Assembly (NCBI GenBank): GCA_029225085.1
Contig: JAQXVU010000034.1
Span: 1-41,011 of the forward strand
DNA: 41,011 bases
DNA from: Eggerthellales bacterium
GTDB lineage: Bacteria > Actinomycetota > Coriobacteriia > Coriobacteriales > Eggerthellaceae
Reading direction: 5' to 3'
Notes under the pieces: generated by a model
Told to the model about the DNA's origin: nothing
The model's database searches: none
The model's input: only the letters and a program-made list of their open reading frames with translations
Part shown: positions 7,310 through 15,706 of the stretch, piece by piece
Position numbering within the stretch: position 1 is the first letter of the stretch
Layout: every line of letters starts with the position of its first letter
Position numbers and translations under genes: made by a program

Positions 7310-7407
7310 AATGAAGGTTCGTATGCTGCAAGCGGTGCGAATTCGCACGTTGCGGCGCTTGCGAGAATCCGTACGTTGCCAGCGAGCGCCTTTGCCGAGC
7401 TCGTCGC

Positions 7408-8823
7408 CTACGCGAATCCCAGCCAGGTAGAGATAACCGGGGCCCAGCCACCGATGAGCACTACGATGATCAGCACGGGCAGCACGTAAGTAAGGTAGCC
7501 GCGCGTCCAACGAGGGAACTTGATGCCATTGCCCTGGTCGGCCTCGGCAAGGAAGTTGTCGAAGCCCCAGCCTTTCTTCCTGGTGCAGAACAGTAGGAAC
7601 AGGAAGCCGCCAAAGGGCAGCAGGGTGTTTGAAACGATGAAGTCTTCCAGGCTCTGAATGTCGCCGATGCCAGGGAACTGCACGCCGGAGAGGACGTTGA
7701 AGCCCAAAACGCAGGGGATGGAGAGCAGCCAGATCAGGGCGCCATTGCGGATGCAGGTCTTCTTGCGGTCTGCGCCGGAGTTGTCGATGTTGAAGGCCAT
7801 GATGTTCTCGAACACGGCGATGACGGTGGAAAGGGCCGCAAAGCTCATGAACAGGAAGAACAGGGTGCACCAAACCTGACCCAGGGGCATCATCTCGAAG
7901 ACGCTGGGCAGGGTGATGAACACCAGGCCGGGACCAGAGCCGGGCTCTACGCCGAAGGCGAAGCAGGCGGGGAAGATGATGAGGCCAGCCATGATGGCAA
8001 CCAGGGTATCGATGCCGGCAACGCGCAGCGCCTCACCGGGAACGGAATGGTTCTTGTCGATGTAGGAACCAAAGATGGCCATAGAGCCGATGCCGATGCT
8101 CATGGTGAAGAAGGCCTGTCCCATGGCGGCGAAGACAATCTCGGTGAAGCCAGAGAAGCCGTTCTCGAAGAACTTGCCGAAGTCAGGCATGAGGTAGAAC
8201 TCGAGGCCGGCGCCAGCGCCAGGGAGGGTGACAGCGCGAATGGCCAGGATGATGAGGACGATGAAGAGGCAGGACATCATCACCTTCGTAACGCGTTCTA
8301 CGCCCTTCTGCAGGCCGGCGGTGCAGGTGATCATGCCGATTGCTACGGCGATGGTCATGTAGGTCATCATCTCGACGGGGTTGGCCAGCATGTCGGCAAA
8401 GACCTGGGCAGCGCCATCGGCGGTGATGCCCACGAAGTCGCCGCAAAGGCTCTTCACGGTGAAGGCGATCATCCAGCCGGCCACGCAGGTGTAGAACATC
8501 ATGAGCAGCCAGTTGCCGGCGATCATGAGCCACTTTGCATTGTGCCATTTGGTGCCCTTAGGCTCCAAGGTTTCGAACGCTCCGCCGATGCCTTTCTGGG
8601 CAGCGCGTCCCACGGAGAACTCCATGGTGAGGACGGGCCAAGCGAAGATGACTAGGAACAGCAGATATAGCAGAACGAAGGCGGCGCCACCGTACTCACC
8701 GGTGATGTAGGGGAAGCGCCAAACGTTACCCAGACCCACAGCGCAGCCGGCGCTGATGAGGATGAAGCCCAAGCGGGAGCCAAAGCGCTCGCGTGGCTCT
8801 TCGGCGTTAGTCATGTTAGACAC
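7408..8823 (-). CDS. Sodium-dependent transporter, NSS (SNF) family
   Basis: 471 residues from a GTG start, with AAAAGGAAT a few bases upstream; an in-frame ATG three codons later is the alternative. The first helix carries the family hallmark SAGCAVGLGNVWRFPY (about 24-39), whose unwound region binds sodium and substrate. About 11 or 12 membrane segments follow. Bacterial members of this family import amino acids such as tryptophan, tyrosine or leucine with sodium. The divergent neighbour makes the first aromatic-pathway enzyme, so an aromatic amino acid substrate is a reasonable inference but unproven. It has its own terminator and is transcribed alone. Confidence 0.92.
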   Translation of the reverse strand: MSNMTNAEEPRERFGSRLGFILISAGCAVGLGNVWRFPYITGEYGGAAFVLLYLLFLVIFAWPVLTMEFSVGRAAQKGIGGAFETLEPKGTKWHNAKWLMIAGNWLLMMFYTCVAGWMIAFTVKSLCGDFVGITADGAAQVFADMLANPVEMMTYMTIAVAIGMITCTAGLQKGVERVTKVMMSCLFIVLIILAIRAVTLPGAGAGLEFYLMPDFGKFFENGFSGFTEIVFAAMGQAFFTMSIGIGSMAIFGSYIDKNHSVPGEALRVAGIDTLVAIMAGLIIFPACFAFGVEPGSGPGLVFITLPSVFEMMPLGQVWCTLFFLFMSFAALSTVIAVFENIMAFNIDNSGADRKKTCIRNGALIWLLSIPCVLGFNVLSGVQFPGIGDIQSLEDFIVSNTLLPFGGFLFLLFCTRKKGWGFDNFLAEADQGNGIKFPRWTRGYLTYVLPVLIIVVLIGGWAPVISTWLGFA

Positions 8824-9158
8824 GGGATTCCTTTTCTTCCGATTGCGGAGACGGTGCCTGAACCCTTCTCGTAGCCGTCTCCTCTAGCGTGAAGGCGCAG
8901 GTGTGCGCCCGTGAAGGTTTCATAACCCGTAAAGTGTACCTGAGGCTACTTGGAAATCGTGGCATGACTTTGCGCCAAAAGAAATTTCTCCTTTAGCACG
9001 CAAAAGTGCAGGCGGCTGACGTGGGGATATGCATGGAAGGATTGCGTTGCCGTTTGGATAAAGTTAGAGGCAATTAATGCGATTCATGAATTAACTTATT
9101 CAGATTATGACTAGAATAGAACACCTATTCATAACGTCGAGCAGAAAGGGATCGTTCA
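8824..9158. promoter_or_regulatory. Divergent intergenic region between the symporter and DAHP synthase genes
   Basis: 335 bases hold both promoters. Toward aroF, the AT-rich stretch 9072-9118 contains a perfect palindrome ATTCATGAAT (9082-9091), TTAACT at 9091-9096 and a -10 like TAGAAT (about 9113-9118). The ribosome binding site GAAAGGG lies at about 9144-9150. No leader peptide rich in aromatic residues and no known riboswitch pattern was found. Which regulator binds is not known. Confidence 0.4.
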
Positions 9159-10190
9159 ATGAACATGGTGTTCGATCAGAAGCTGGCCATTCCTATGGAA
9201 GTTAAGGAGATGTACCCTCTCACCGCGAAGATGAGCGAGCTGGTCGCTCGTCGCAACGTCGAGATCGCCAACATCTTTACCGGCGCCGATGATCGCATCG
9301 CCCTGATTATCGGCCCCTGCTCTGCCGACAACGAGGACAGCGTCATGGATTACATCCTGCGCCTGGTAGACGTGCAGGAGAAGGTGAAGGATAAGATCCT
9401 CATCATTCCCCGCATCTACACCAACAAGCCTCGCACCACTGGCAAGGGATACAAGGGCCTGGTGCATCAGCCCGACCCTACTGGCGAGCCCGATGCCTTC
9501 AAGGGCATCATCGCATGCCGCGAGCTGCATATGCGCGCCATTGCCGAGGCGGGCTTCACCTGCGCTGATGAGATGCTGTACCCCCAGAACTACAAGTATC
9601 TCGATGATCTGCTGGGCTACGTGGCCGTTGGTGCCCGTTCGGTAGAGAACCAGGAGCATCGTCTGGTATCTAGCGGCATCTCCGTTCCCGTAGGCATGAA
9701 GAACCCCACCTCCGGTGACCTTTCGGTCATGATGAACAGCATCGTGGCTGCTCAGAGCCAGCATGACTTCATCTATCGCGGCTGGTCGGTAAAGAGCACC
9801 GGCAACCCCATGGCCCATGCCATCATGCGCGGCTTCACCGATGAGTATGGCGCCGCCTACCCCAACTATCACTACGAGAACCTCATTCGCGTCATGGAGC
9901 ACTACGCCGAGCATCCTGAGCTGGTGAACCCCGCGGTGGTTATCGACTGCAACCATTCCAACTCTCGCAAGAACCCCTTCGAGCAGCCTCGCATCGTGAA
10001 GGAGGTTCTGAACTACTGTCGCTACAACAAGGACCTGAAGACCCTCATCAAGGGCTTCATGGTGGAGAGCTACATGGAGGACGGCAACCAGCCTGTTGAT
10101 GGTGGTTGCTACGGCAAGAGCATCACCGACGCCTGCCTGGGCTGGGAGAAGAGCGAGCGTCTCATCTACGAGATTGCCGATCTGCTGTAG
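9159..10190 (+). CDS. aroF: 3-deoxy-7-phosphoheptulonate (DAHP) synthase, type I
   Basis: 343 residues, the standard length for AroF/G/H enzymes. Conserved parts include IIGPCSADNEDS (about 50-61), PRIYTNKPRTTGKGYKGL (phosphoenolpyruvate and metal binding), GARSVENQEHR, VGMKNPTSGDL and DCNHSNSRKNP. It condenses phosphoenolpyruvate with erythrose 4-phosphate to start the shikimate pathway in the cytoplasm. The gene stands alone between its own promoter region and a strong terminator. Which of the AroF, AroG or AroH feedback classes it belongs to cannot be decided here, so the symbol is approximate. Confidence 0.93.
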   Translation: MNMVFDQKLAIPMEVKEMYPLTAKMSELVARRNVEIANIFTGADDRIALIIGPCSADNEDSVMDYILRLVDVQEKVKDKILIIPRIYTNKPRTTGKGYKGLVHQPDPTGEPDAFKGIIACRELHMRAIAEAGFTCADEMLYPQNYKYLDDLLGYVAVGARSVENQEHRLVSSGISVPVGMKNPTSGDLSVMMNSIVAAQSQHDFIYRGWSVKSTGNPMAHAIMRGFTDEYGAAYPNYHYENLIRVMEHYAEHPELVNPAVVIDCNHSNSRKNPFEQPRIVKEVLNYCRYNKDLKTLIKGFMVESYMEDGNQPVDGGCYGKSITDACLGWEKSERLIYEIADLL

Positions 10191-10215
10191 TCCGACATTT
10201 TTCGTAGGGAACAAG

Positions 10216-10256
10216 ACGGAGGGGATGACCATTTGGCCATCCCCTCCGTTGTTTGT
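10216..10256 (+). terminator. Rho-independent terminator of the DAHP synthase gene
   Basis: ACGGAGGGGATG (10216-10227) pairs perfectly with CATCCCCTCCGT (10238-10249) and is followed by TGTTTGT. It is a strong stem placed 25 bases after the stop codon. Confidence 0.85.
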
Positions 10257-10284
10257 AGGTCTTGTTTGTTTCGTGTGAGGCTCT

Positions 10285-10354
10285 CGACTGTCGACGTGCG
10301 GCATGGCTCGCGACTGGCGATGTGCGGATGTTGGCCTGCGACGTGTCGCTGTGC
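10285..10354 (+). repeat. Degenerate tandem repeat, about 26-base period
   Basis: CGACTGTCGACGTGCGG at 10285 recurs as CGACTGGCGATGTGCGG at 10311 and, more weakly, as CGACGTGTCGCTGTGC at about 10339. It fills the gap between the 3' ends of the convergent DAHP synthase and DegV genes. Confidence 0.55.
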
Positions 10355-10375
10355 TTGTGGTGCGCTATCGCTTTG

Positions 10376-11245
10376 CTACTTGTCGTTGGCGGCGAAGAAA
10401 GCCAGGGCGACGGCGCCTGGGCCTGCATGGGTGCCGATGACGCTTCCTACCTGGGTGATAGGCAGGAAGTCTACTTTGTCGGCATACAGGGCCTTGCTGT
10501 CGCGGATGTACTTCTGCAGCAGAGCATCGGACATGCCGGAGTAAGCCAGACGATAGGGGGCGTCGTAGTCGATGCCGCCGTTTTCGGCGACGAACTTGTT
10601 CAGGTAGTTGTTGCCGTTCTTAGATCCGCGGGCCTTGCCCAACAGCTCTACCAGGCCGTCCTTTACGGTGAGGACGGGCTTGATGTTCAGCAGGTTGCCA
10701 GCCATAGCCACGGTAGGGGAGATACGGCCGCCGCGCTTCAGGAACTCCAGGGTGTCGAGCAGGGCAATGACCTTCACGTCGTTGCGGCGGTTCTCGATCA
10801 TCTTGCCGATCTCGGCAGCGCTCTTGCCTTCGTCGCGCATGCGCAGGGCCAGCTCGATGAGGAGCTGCTCGCCAATGGTGACGCTAAGGGTGTCTACCAC
10901 GGTGACGTGCTCAGCCTGCTCGGGGTCGAGGGCGTCGCGTGCGATGAGAGCGCTCTGGTAGCAGCCGGACAGCTTCTGGGACAGCGTGATGACCAGAACC
11001 TCATCGTTGGTTGCCAGAGCAGCGCGATATTCTATCTCATACTGATAGGGAGAGATCTGGCTGGTGCTGGGAAGCTCATCGGTCTCCACCAGCTTCTCGT
11101 AGAAGTCGTTGGCGGTCAGGTCGATGCCGTCAAGGTACTCAGTGGTGCCGAACACGGTCTTCAGGGGTACTACGGTGATGCCGAGCTCCTTGGCCTCATC
11201 AGGGGTGATGTCGCTGGCGGAGTCGGTGATGATATGCAGGCTCAT
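10376..11245 (-). CDS. DegV family fatty-acid-binding protein
   Basis: 289 residues, full family length. The N-terminus HIITDSASDITPDEAKELGI, the loop ETDELPSTSQISP, TLSQKLSGCYQSA and LEFLKRGGRIS are DegV hallmarks lining the lipid pocket. Members bind fatty acids; some act as FakB, presenting them to the kinase FakA for phosphorylation. No FakA is in this window, so the exact role is open. The gene starts 3 bases after the MarR stop codon and is co-transcribed with it, suggesting the regulator controls lipid uptake or responds to a fatty acid. Confidence 0.93.
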   Translation of the reverse strand: MSLHIITDSASDITPDEAKELGITVVPLKTVFGTTEYLDGIDLTANDFYEKLVETDELPSTSQISPYQYEIEYRAALATNDEVLVITLSQKLSGCYQSALIARDALDPEQAEHVTVVDTLSVTIGEQLLIELALRMRDEGKSAAEIGKMIENRRNDVKVIALLDTLEFLKRGGRISPTVAMAGNLLNIKPVLTVKDGLVELLGKARGSKNGNNYLNKFVAENGGIDYDAPYRLAYSGMSDALLQKYIRDSKALYADKVDFLPITQVGSVIGTHAGPGAVALAFFAANDK

Positions 11246-11248
11246 GCT

Positions 11249-11707
11249 CTAGAATTCCTCCTGGATGATCTTGTCAGCGACCTGGGTTGCTCGGTGCAGA
11301 TTCTTCGCCAGACGAGCCATCTCCTCTTCTCCCAAGTCGTCGTTGATGGCCTGGAAGATGCGCAGAACGCGGGAATGCTCCTTGTAGTAGTCGAGCCTTC
11401 CCTGGTTGGTGAGGCGAATGAGGATGCGGCGCTTGTCGAAGGGATCCGCGTTGCGCTCGATGGCTCCGCGGCTCTCGAGAGCGTTCAGCTCCCTGTTCAT
11501 CTGGGACTTCAGCAGCTTGGTAGCATCGCAGAGCTGGCTAGCGGTGAGGCCGGCAGAGTCGCTGATGTCAAGGAAGTGGCAGATGGCGGCTTCGTTCAGC
11601 GTGAGGCCGGAAAGCACGCGGTTTCCGCGGACCGTCAGGGAGAGGTACAGCCAGGCAGAGAGAAGCTTCTCTTCGGCAGTGTCGGCTATGGTCTTCGTTT
11701 CGGTCAT
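11249..11707 (-). CDS. MarR family transcriptional regulator
   Basis: 152 residues with the MarR winged helix-turn-helix: TASQLCDATKLLKSQMNRELNALESRGAIERN (helix-turn-helix, about 55-85) then DPFDKRRILIRLTNQGR, the wing with the conserved Asp/Arg pattern. Flanking helices form the dimer. It is the first gene of a two-gene operon with degV. MarR proteins usually repress their own operon and release DNA on binding a small phenolic or lipid ligand; an autoregulatory loop with DegV is inferred. Confidence 0.9.
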   Translation of the reverse strand: MTETKTIADTAEEKLLSAWLYLSLTVRGNRVLSGLTLNEAAICHFLDISDSAGLTASQLCDATKLLKSQMNRELNALESRGAIERNADPFDKRRILIRLTNQGRLDYYKEHSRVLRIFQAINDDLGEEEMARLAKNLHRATQVADKIIQEEF

Positions 11708-11780
11708 GGCATTTCCTTGAGTCGGTGGATTATTCGTTCACTTTATAAACTAGTTGTCAGGAAGTGGCAAGAGCTTTGCC
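11708..11780 (-). promoter_or_regulatory. Probable promoter and operator region of marR-degV
   Basis: An AT-rich stretch upstream of the MarR start (11730-11760) contains the palindrome AACTAGTT (about 11748-11755) next to TATAAA on the minus strand. MarR proteins bind short AT-rich palindromes over their own promoter, so this is the natural site, but the -35 and -10 boxes are not clear. The rest of the gap to 11903 shows no gene. Confidence 0.35.
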
Positions 11781-11903
11781 GAGTATGCATAAAAACAGCG
11801 AGAGAAACGGCGCGTGTTTCATTGTACGCCTGTGAAGGCTGGGTTCATTTTGGAAGGAACGTGCCAGAAGAGGGGATGCGGCTCACTGTAGGGAAGCCCG
11901 CTA

Positions 11904-11947
11904 GAAGAAAAGGCCCGCCACCTTCCACAGGAAAAGCGGCGGGACCT
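11904..11947 (-). terminator. Rho-independent terminator of ddh
   Basis: On the minus strand AGGTCCCGCC pairs with GGCGGGCCT (one bulged T), followed by TTTCTTCT. It begins 15 bases after the ddh stop codon. Confidence 0.7.
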
Positions 11948-11961
11948 CAGGTTCGCGGTGC

Positions 11962-12942
11962 TTACAGCAGGTGCGCGCGGAGCTCCTCGCCGGAGAGGGG
12001 GCTCAGGTAGGCAGGTGCGATGTCGAAGACGGTGCGGCAGCCCGTTGCGCCCTCCTGATGCAGGCGGTTGATGGCGCGAGCGTAGGCCACGATGACCGAA
12101 GCGGTGAACTCGGGGTTGCTGTCGAGCTTCAGGCTGTACTCGACTACATGCTTGTTCTCCTTGTTCCAGCCGGTGGTGCCGGTGCGGAATACGAAGCCGC
12201 CGTGGGCGATGCCGGAGTGGTTGGCGACGAACTCCTCCTCGGAGATGAAGTGTACGGTGGTGTCGTAGTCGGCGAAGTAGTTGGGCATGGTGACGATCTC
12301 ATGCTCGATCTTTGCCAGGTCAGCACCCTCCTCGGCAACTACGAAGCACTCGCGCAGGTGCTTGTCGCGGGTAGAGAGCTCGGGGTTCTCGCCGCTGCGG
12401 ACAGCCTCGAGAGCGCTCTCTACGGGGATGGTGTACTGCTTGGCGTTCTTCACGCCCTCGATGCGACGGATGGCGTCGGAGTGACCCTGGGAAACGCCCT
12501 TGCCCCAGAAGGTGTAGTCCTGACCCTCGGGGAGGATGCAGTTGGCATACAGGCGGTTCAGGGAGAACATGCCGGGATCCCAGCCAGCGGAGATCAGAGC
12601 GATGTGGCCGTTCTCCTTCGCGGCAGCGTCTACTGCGGCGAAGTGAGCGGGGATGTTGGCGTGGGTGTCGAAGGAATCGATGACGTTGAAGAGCTTCGCG
12701 GCCTCTGGGGTCTGCTTGGGCAGATCGGTTGCGGAGCCACCGCAGATGATCAGCACGTCGATCTCGTCAGCGTGAGCTTCCATCTCGGAGACATTGTACA
12801 CGGGCACGCCTTCGGTGAGGATCTTCACCGAAGAGGGCTCGCGACGGGTGAAGACTGCGGCAAGTTCGACGTCGTCGTTCTGCTTAACGGCGCACTCCAC
12901 GCCGCGTCCCAGGTTGCCGTAGCCAAGAATTCCGATTTTCAT
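11962..12942 (-). CDS. ddh: meso-diaminopimelate D-dehydrogenase
   Basis: 326 residues when begun at MKIGILGYG; the GGGGGT just before this ATG supports it over an ATG four codons upstream that has no ribosome binding site. The NADP-binding GYGNLGRGVE lies at the N-terminus. CGGSATDLPKQTP, DSFDTHANIP, SAGWDPGMFSLNR and GVSQGHSDAIRRIEGVK are specific to this enzyme. It makes meso-diaminopimelate in one step from tetrahydrodipicolinate, ammonia and NADPH, serving lysine and peptidoglycan synthesis. This shortcut pathway occurs in a limited set of bacteria. The gene is alone and has its own terminator. Confidence 0.94.
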   Translation of the reverse strand: MKIGILGYGNLGRGVECAVKQNDDVELAAVFTRREPSSVKILTEGVPVYNVSEMEAHADEIDVLIICGGSATDLPKQTPEAAKLFNVIDSFDTHANIPAHFAAVDAAAKENGHIALISAGWDPGMFSLNRLYANCILPEGQDYTFWGKGVSQGHSDAIRRIEGVKNAKQYTIPVESALEAVRSGENPELSTRDKHLRECFVVAEEGADLAKIEHEIVTMPNYFADYDTTVHFISEEEFVANHSGIAHGGFVFRTGTTGWNKENKHVVEYSLKLDSNPEFTASVIVAYARAINRLHQEGATGCRTVFDIAPAYLSPLSGEELRAHLL

Positions 12943-13027
12943 AGGTACCCCCATACGATATGACTGTTCATTTTCTGGCCTATTGTACTTGCTTAGGGGT
13001 GCTGTGGAAGTGACGTGTCGGTAATCG

Positions 13028-13501
13028 CTACTGCAGGTTCGCCTTCAGAGCTGCTACCAGGACCTTGGTGGCGCCTTCGCCGGCGCGGGAATCGTAGTAG
13101 TGAATGAAACGCTTGTCGGCCAGGTAGCCGTCGGCAAGGCCCAGGTGAGCCTGGGTGCTATAGGCGCCCTCGCCCCAGCTGAGCTCGATGAAGCGCTTGT
13201 GCATGGCGGCCAGGTCTGCAGCCTCGGGGCTTTCAGAGCCCGCTTCCATAACGATCTTCAGCTGATCGATGATGGCGCCTTCCAGCTTTTCCCGGGAGTT
13301 CCACTCTTCATCGGTCAGGGACATGAGGCGCTTGTTGGCGTCGTCGACCGCTTTGTCACCGTAGCGCATGCGTGCCTCCTCTCCGTAGGTGCGCTCGTTG
13401 GCCTGCACCATGCTCCAGCGCTTCAGGTCGGGTATCGGAGCTTTCGTGGGGTCGACAGCCTCTTTAGTGCTTGAATTGGTGAGGGTCTCGCTGAGTGCCA
13501 T
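13028..13501 (-). CDS. Stand-alone TipAS-type antibiotic-binding domain protein
   Basis: 157 residues from the ATG that follows AGAAAGGACCACC; a longer open frame upstream lacks a ribosome binding site. After a 30-residue variable N-terminus, the region YGEEARMRYGD...SLTDEEWNSREK...LGLADGYLADKRFIHYYD matches the all-helical TipAS drug-binding domain. This domain is normally the C-terminal part of MerR regulators that bind thiopeptides or albicidin. Here there is no DNA-binding domain, so it may sequester a drug or peptide rather than regulate. It is divergent from the Bce-type peptide detoxification operon. Drug binding is inferred from the family. Confidence 0.75.
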   Translation of the reverse strand: MALSETLTNSSTKEAVDPTKAPIPDLKRWSMVQANERTYGEEARMRYGDKAVDDANKRLMSLTDEEWNSREKLEGAIIDQLKIVMEAGSESPEAADLAAMHKRFIELSWGEGAYSTQAHLGLADGYLADKRFIHYYDSRAGEGATKVLVAALKANLQ

Positions 13502-13601
13502 GGTGGTCCTTTCTCGTGGGTGTGAGCCCATGGTACAAGGCGCGAGGGGCTGGGTACAGAAACAGCCTGTTGCTGAGTGGCGGTTGTGTCCGGCGCTTGG
13601 G

Positions 13602-13645
13602 GTGCGGCTGGCCGACGAGGCGTGTGCGGTTGGCCGACGAGGCGT
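13602..13645 (+). repeat. Two tandem 22-base repeats
   Basis: GTGCGGCTGGCCGACGAGGC plus GT is followed at once by a copy with one change (CTGG to TTGG). They lie between the divergent TipAS and response regulator genes. A short inverted repeat CTTAC / GTAAG at 13657-13672 follows and could be part of the promoter. No further gene is seen in 13502-13852. Confidence 0.65.
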
Positions 13646-13852
13646 GCGGCTTTTTTCTTACAAAACCGTAAGGGTCATCTTGCGCGCCTGCCGTTTTTGG
13701 CTGGGGTGGTCGTGGGACAATGGAAGAGCCCGAAGAGAGGCGCGACGGGGCGAGAGCGTTTGCTGCCTGCGGTCGGGAATGTGCGGATTGCCGAAGGGCA
13801 AGGCCGCCGTTCGTTTGCGACTCTGGGTTGGGCTGCTGTGAAAGGAGAGGCT

Positions 13853-14518
13853 ATGGCCACCGTGTTCATTGTGGAAGATGACGCTCGCTTGCTCGAGGAG
13901 ATCTGCAAGCTCTTCGAACTGGAAGGCTATCAGTGGCGAACCTGTCAGGGGTTTCAGGACGTGGCAGGCCAGATCGTTGCAGCGAACCCCGACTGCGTGA
14001 TCATGGACGTCATGATTCCCGGCACCGATGGCCGCATGGTCTGCAGGGAACTGCGGCGTCAGAGCGATGTGCCGGTGATCATGCTCACCTGCCTCGATTC
14101 CGAATTCGATGAGGTCACGGCCATGAACCTAGGTGCCGATGACTATCTGACCAAGCCCTATCGTCCTGCATTGCTCTTGGCCCATGTGCGGGCAGCCCTT
14201 CGTCGTAAGGCGCCGGAGGCTCGTGCGCAGCTCTCCGTTAAGGGCGTGACCCTCGACATCGGGTCGGGGATGGCCGCCTTCAATGACAAAAGCACCCAGC
14301 TCACCCGTAACGAGGCCCGTATCCTGGCGCTGCTCATGCGCAGTGAGGGCTCGGCGGTGTCGCGGGCAGAGATCATGTGCGACCTTTGGGAATCCGATGC
14401 CTTCGTAGACGACAATACCCTCACGGTGAATGTGAACAGGCTGCGGAAGTCCCTGCAGTCTATCGGGGTTCCCGTTGACTTCATTGCCACCAGAAGGGGA
14501 GAGGGGTATCTGGTATGA
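13853..14518 (+). CDS. Response regulator, OmpR/PhoB family, of a Bce-type module
   Basis: 221 residues from the ATG preceded by AAAGGAGAGG; an open extension upstream through repeats is not used. The receiver domain (1-115) has the acidic pair Asp9-Asp10, phospho-acceptor Asp52 and Lys101. The winged-helix DNA-binding domain (about 125-221) ends in DFIATRRGEGYLV. It is followed by an overlapping kinase (ATGA) and an ABC transporter, the standard BceRSAB order. It probably activates the ABC genes when cell-envelope-active peptides are present. Confidence 0.93.
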   Translation: MATVFIVEDDARLLEEICKLFELEGYQWRTCQGFQDVAGQIVAANPDCVIMDVMIPGTDGRMVCRELRRQSDVPVIMLTCLDSEFDEVTAMNLGADDYLTKPYRPALLLAHVRAALRRKAPEARAQLSVKGVTLDIGSGMAAFNDKSTQLTRNEARILALLMRSEGSAVSRAEIMCDLWESDAFVDDNTLTVNVNRLRKSLQSIGVPVDFIATRRGEGYLV

Positions 14519-15624
14519 GGACCTCTGCGACGAAGGAAGCGCTCAGCCCGCGAGAAGCGCTTGCTGCGGAAGAAGCCTCTGGTGAGAAGGGGCTCGCCTT
14601 CACGTTCCCGGCCTATGCGGCTGATTGCAAGTGGGCCATTGCCGGTGTTCTTGTGGGAGTCGCGCTGCTTGGCGGCATGCTGGCGGTTCTGGGACTTGGC
14701 ACGGCTGCCATTCTTACCTGCTGCGGTTTCGTGGCGCTGTTGTTTGCCCTGGTCTTGGTGGGGTCGTACCTGCGGCGTCGCCGTTTCTACCTTCGTCTCG
14801 CTGAAGCTTCCAGCTCGTTGCAGCATGCTTACTATTTGGCCTCCGAGCTTGCGGAGCCCTCGTTCTTAGAGGGGCGCATCTTCCACAACGCCTTGCAGGA
14901 AGTGTGCCGAGCTGACGGAAGGGATCTGCAAGAAGAACGCCATAAGCTGAAGGCCCAGCAGGAATTCGTTGACATGTGGGTGCATGAGGTGAAGACGCCC
15001 ATTGCCGCCTCGAAGCTCACTTTGGCCCGCATGCATGGCCCCGAAGCTTCGGCGCTGAAACTCGATGTAGAGCGCATAGAGGCGGCCTGCGAGCGAGCGC
15101 TCTACAACACCCGGGTCGAGTCCCTCTCTCAGGATTACGACCTGCGGGATGTGCCGCTGCTGCCCCTATGCCAGGAGGCTTGCAAGAGTTTGTCGAGCCT
15201 TCTCATTCACCGGGGAGTCGCTCCTCGTTTTAACATCCCTGCCGATCTTTCGGCTATTGCGGACAGGTCTTGGGTGACCTTCGTGATCAGACAGCTGATT
15301 TCAAATTGCGCCAAGTACGGGGCAACGTGCATTACCTTCAGCGCGTGGGCTGAAGGGCGGGGTACTACCACCGGCAAGGTGGTGCTGCAGATCGCCGACG
15401 ATGGCGTGGGGATTCCCGCCGACGAGGTGCCCCATGTGCTCGAGCGGGGCTTCTCCGGGAGCAACGGCCGCGACGAGGGGAGCTCTACCGGCATGGGTTT
15501 GTATATTGCCTCAAAGCTCTGCCTTTCTATGGGCATCGGTTTTTCCCTAGGCTCTGAGCTGGGAAAAGGCACGCGGGTGCTCCTGACCTTTCCCCTGTAT
15601 GACGCCAAGGTGACCGAACTGTAA
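14515..15624 (+). CDS. Intramembrane-sensing histidine kinase, BceS-like
   Basis: 369 residues. Two membrane helices (about 41-61 and 66-86) are separated by only a few residues, so there is no outside sensor domain. This is the mark of kinases that take their signal from a partner ABC transporter. The H-box FVDMWVHEVKTPIAAS has the phospho-accepting His157. The ATPase domain shows the N-box LISNCAKYG, the G1 box DDGVGIP and GMGLYIASKL. The start overlaps the regulator's stop (ATGA). It phosphorylates the upstream response regulator. Confidence 0.93.
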   Translation: MRTSATKEALSPREALAAEEASGEKGLAFTFPAYAADCKWAIAGVLVGVALLGGMLAVLGLGTAAILTCCGFVALLFALVLVGSYLRRRRFYLRLAEASSSLQHAYYLASELAEPSFLEGRIFHNALQEVCRADGRDLQEERHKLKAQQEFVDMWVHEVKTPIAASKLTLARMHGPEASALKLDVERIEAACERALYNTRVESLSQDYDLRDVPLLPLCQEACKSLSSLLIHRGVAPRFNIPADLSAIADRSWVTFVIRQLISNCAKYGATCITFSAWAEGRGTTTGKVVLQIADDGVGIPADEVPHVLERGFSGSNGRDEGSSTGMGLYIASKLCLSMGIGFSLGSELGKGTRVLLTFPLYDAKVTEL

Positions 15625-15706
15625 GGTTGCCGTCACCTGATTCGATGGCTCCTGTTTCCTTTGGAAGGCACCATAGGGCCATCGTAAGACGAGAGAGGAG
15701 CAGACG

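Noticed and set aside
8820-9158. A riboswitch or attenuator in front of the DAHP synthase gene
   Set aside because: No leader peptide with aromatic codons, no terminator/antiterminator pair and no known riboswitch motif could be traced.
10262-12010. A 582-codon open frame on the plus strand
   Set aside because: It lies antisense to degV and marR, which have clear family motifs. It has no ribosome binding site and arises from the G/C-ending codon bias.
13028-13531. A full-length MerR-TipA regulator
   Set aside because: No helix-turn-helix precedes the TipAS-like region; the first 30 residues are unrelated and the ribosome binding site fixes the start.
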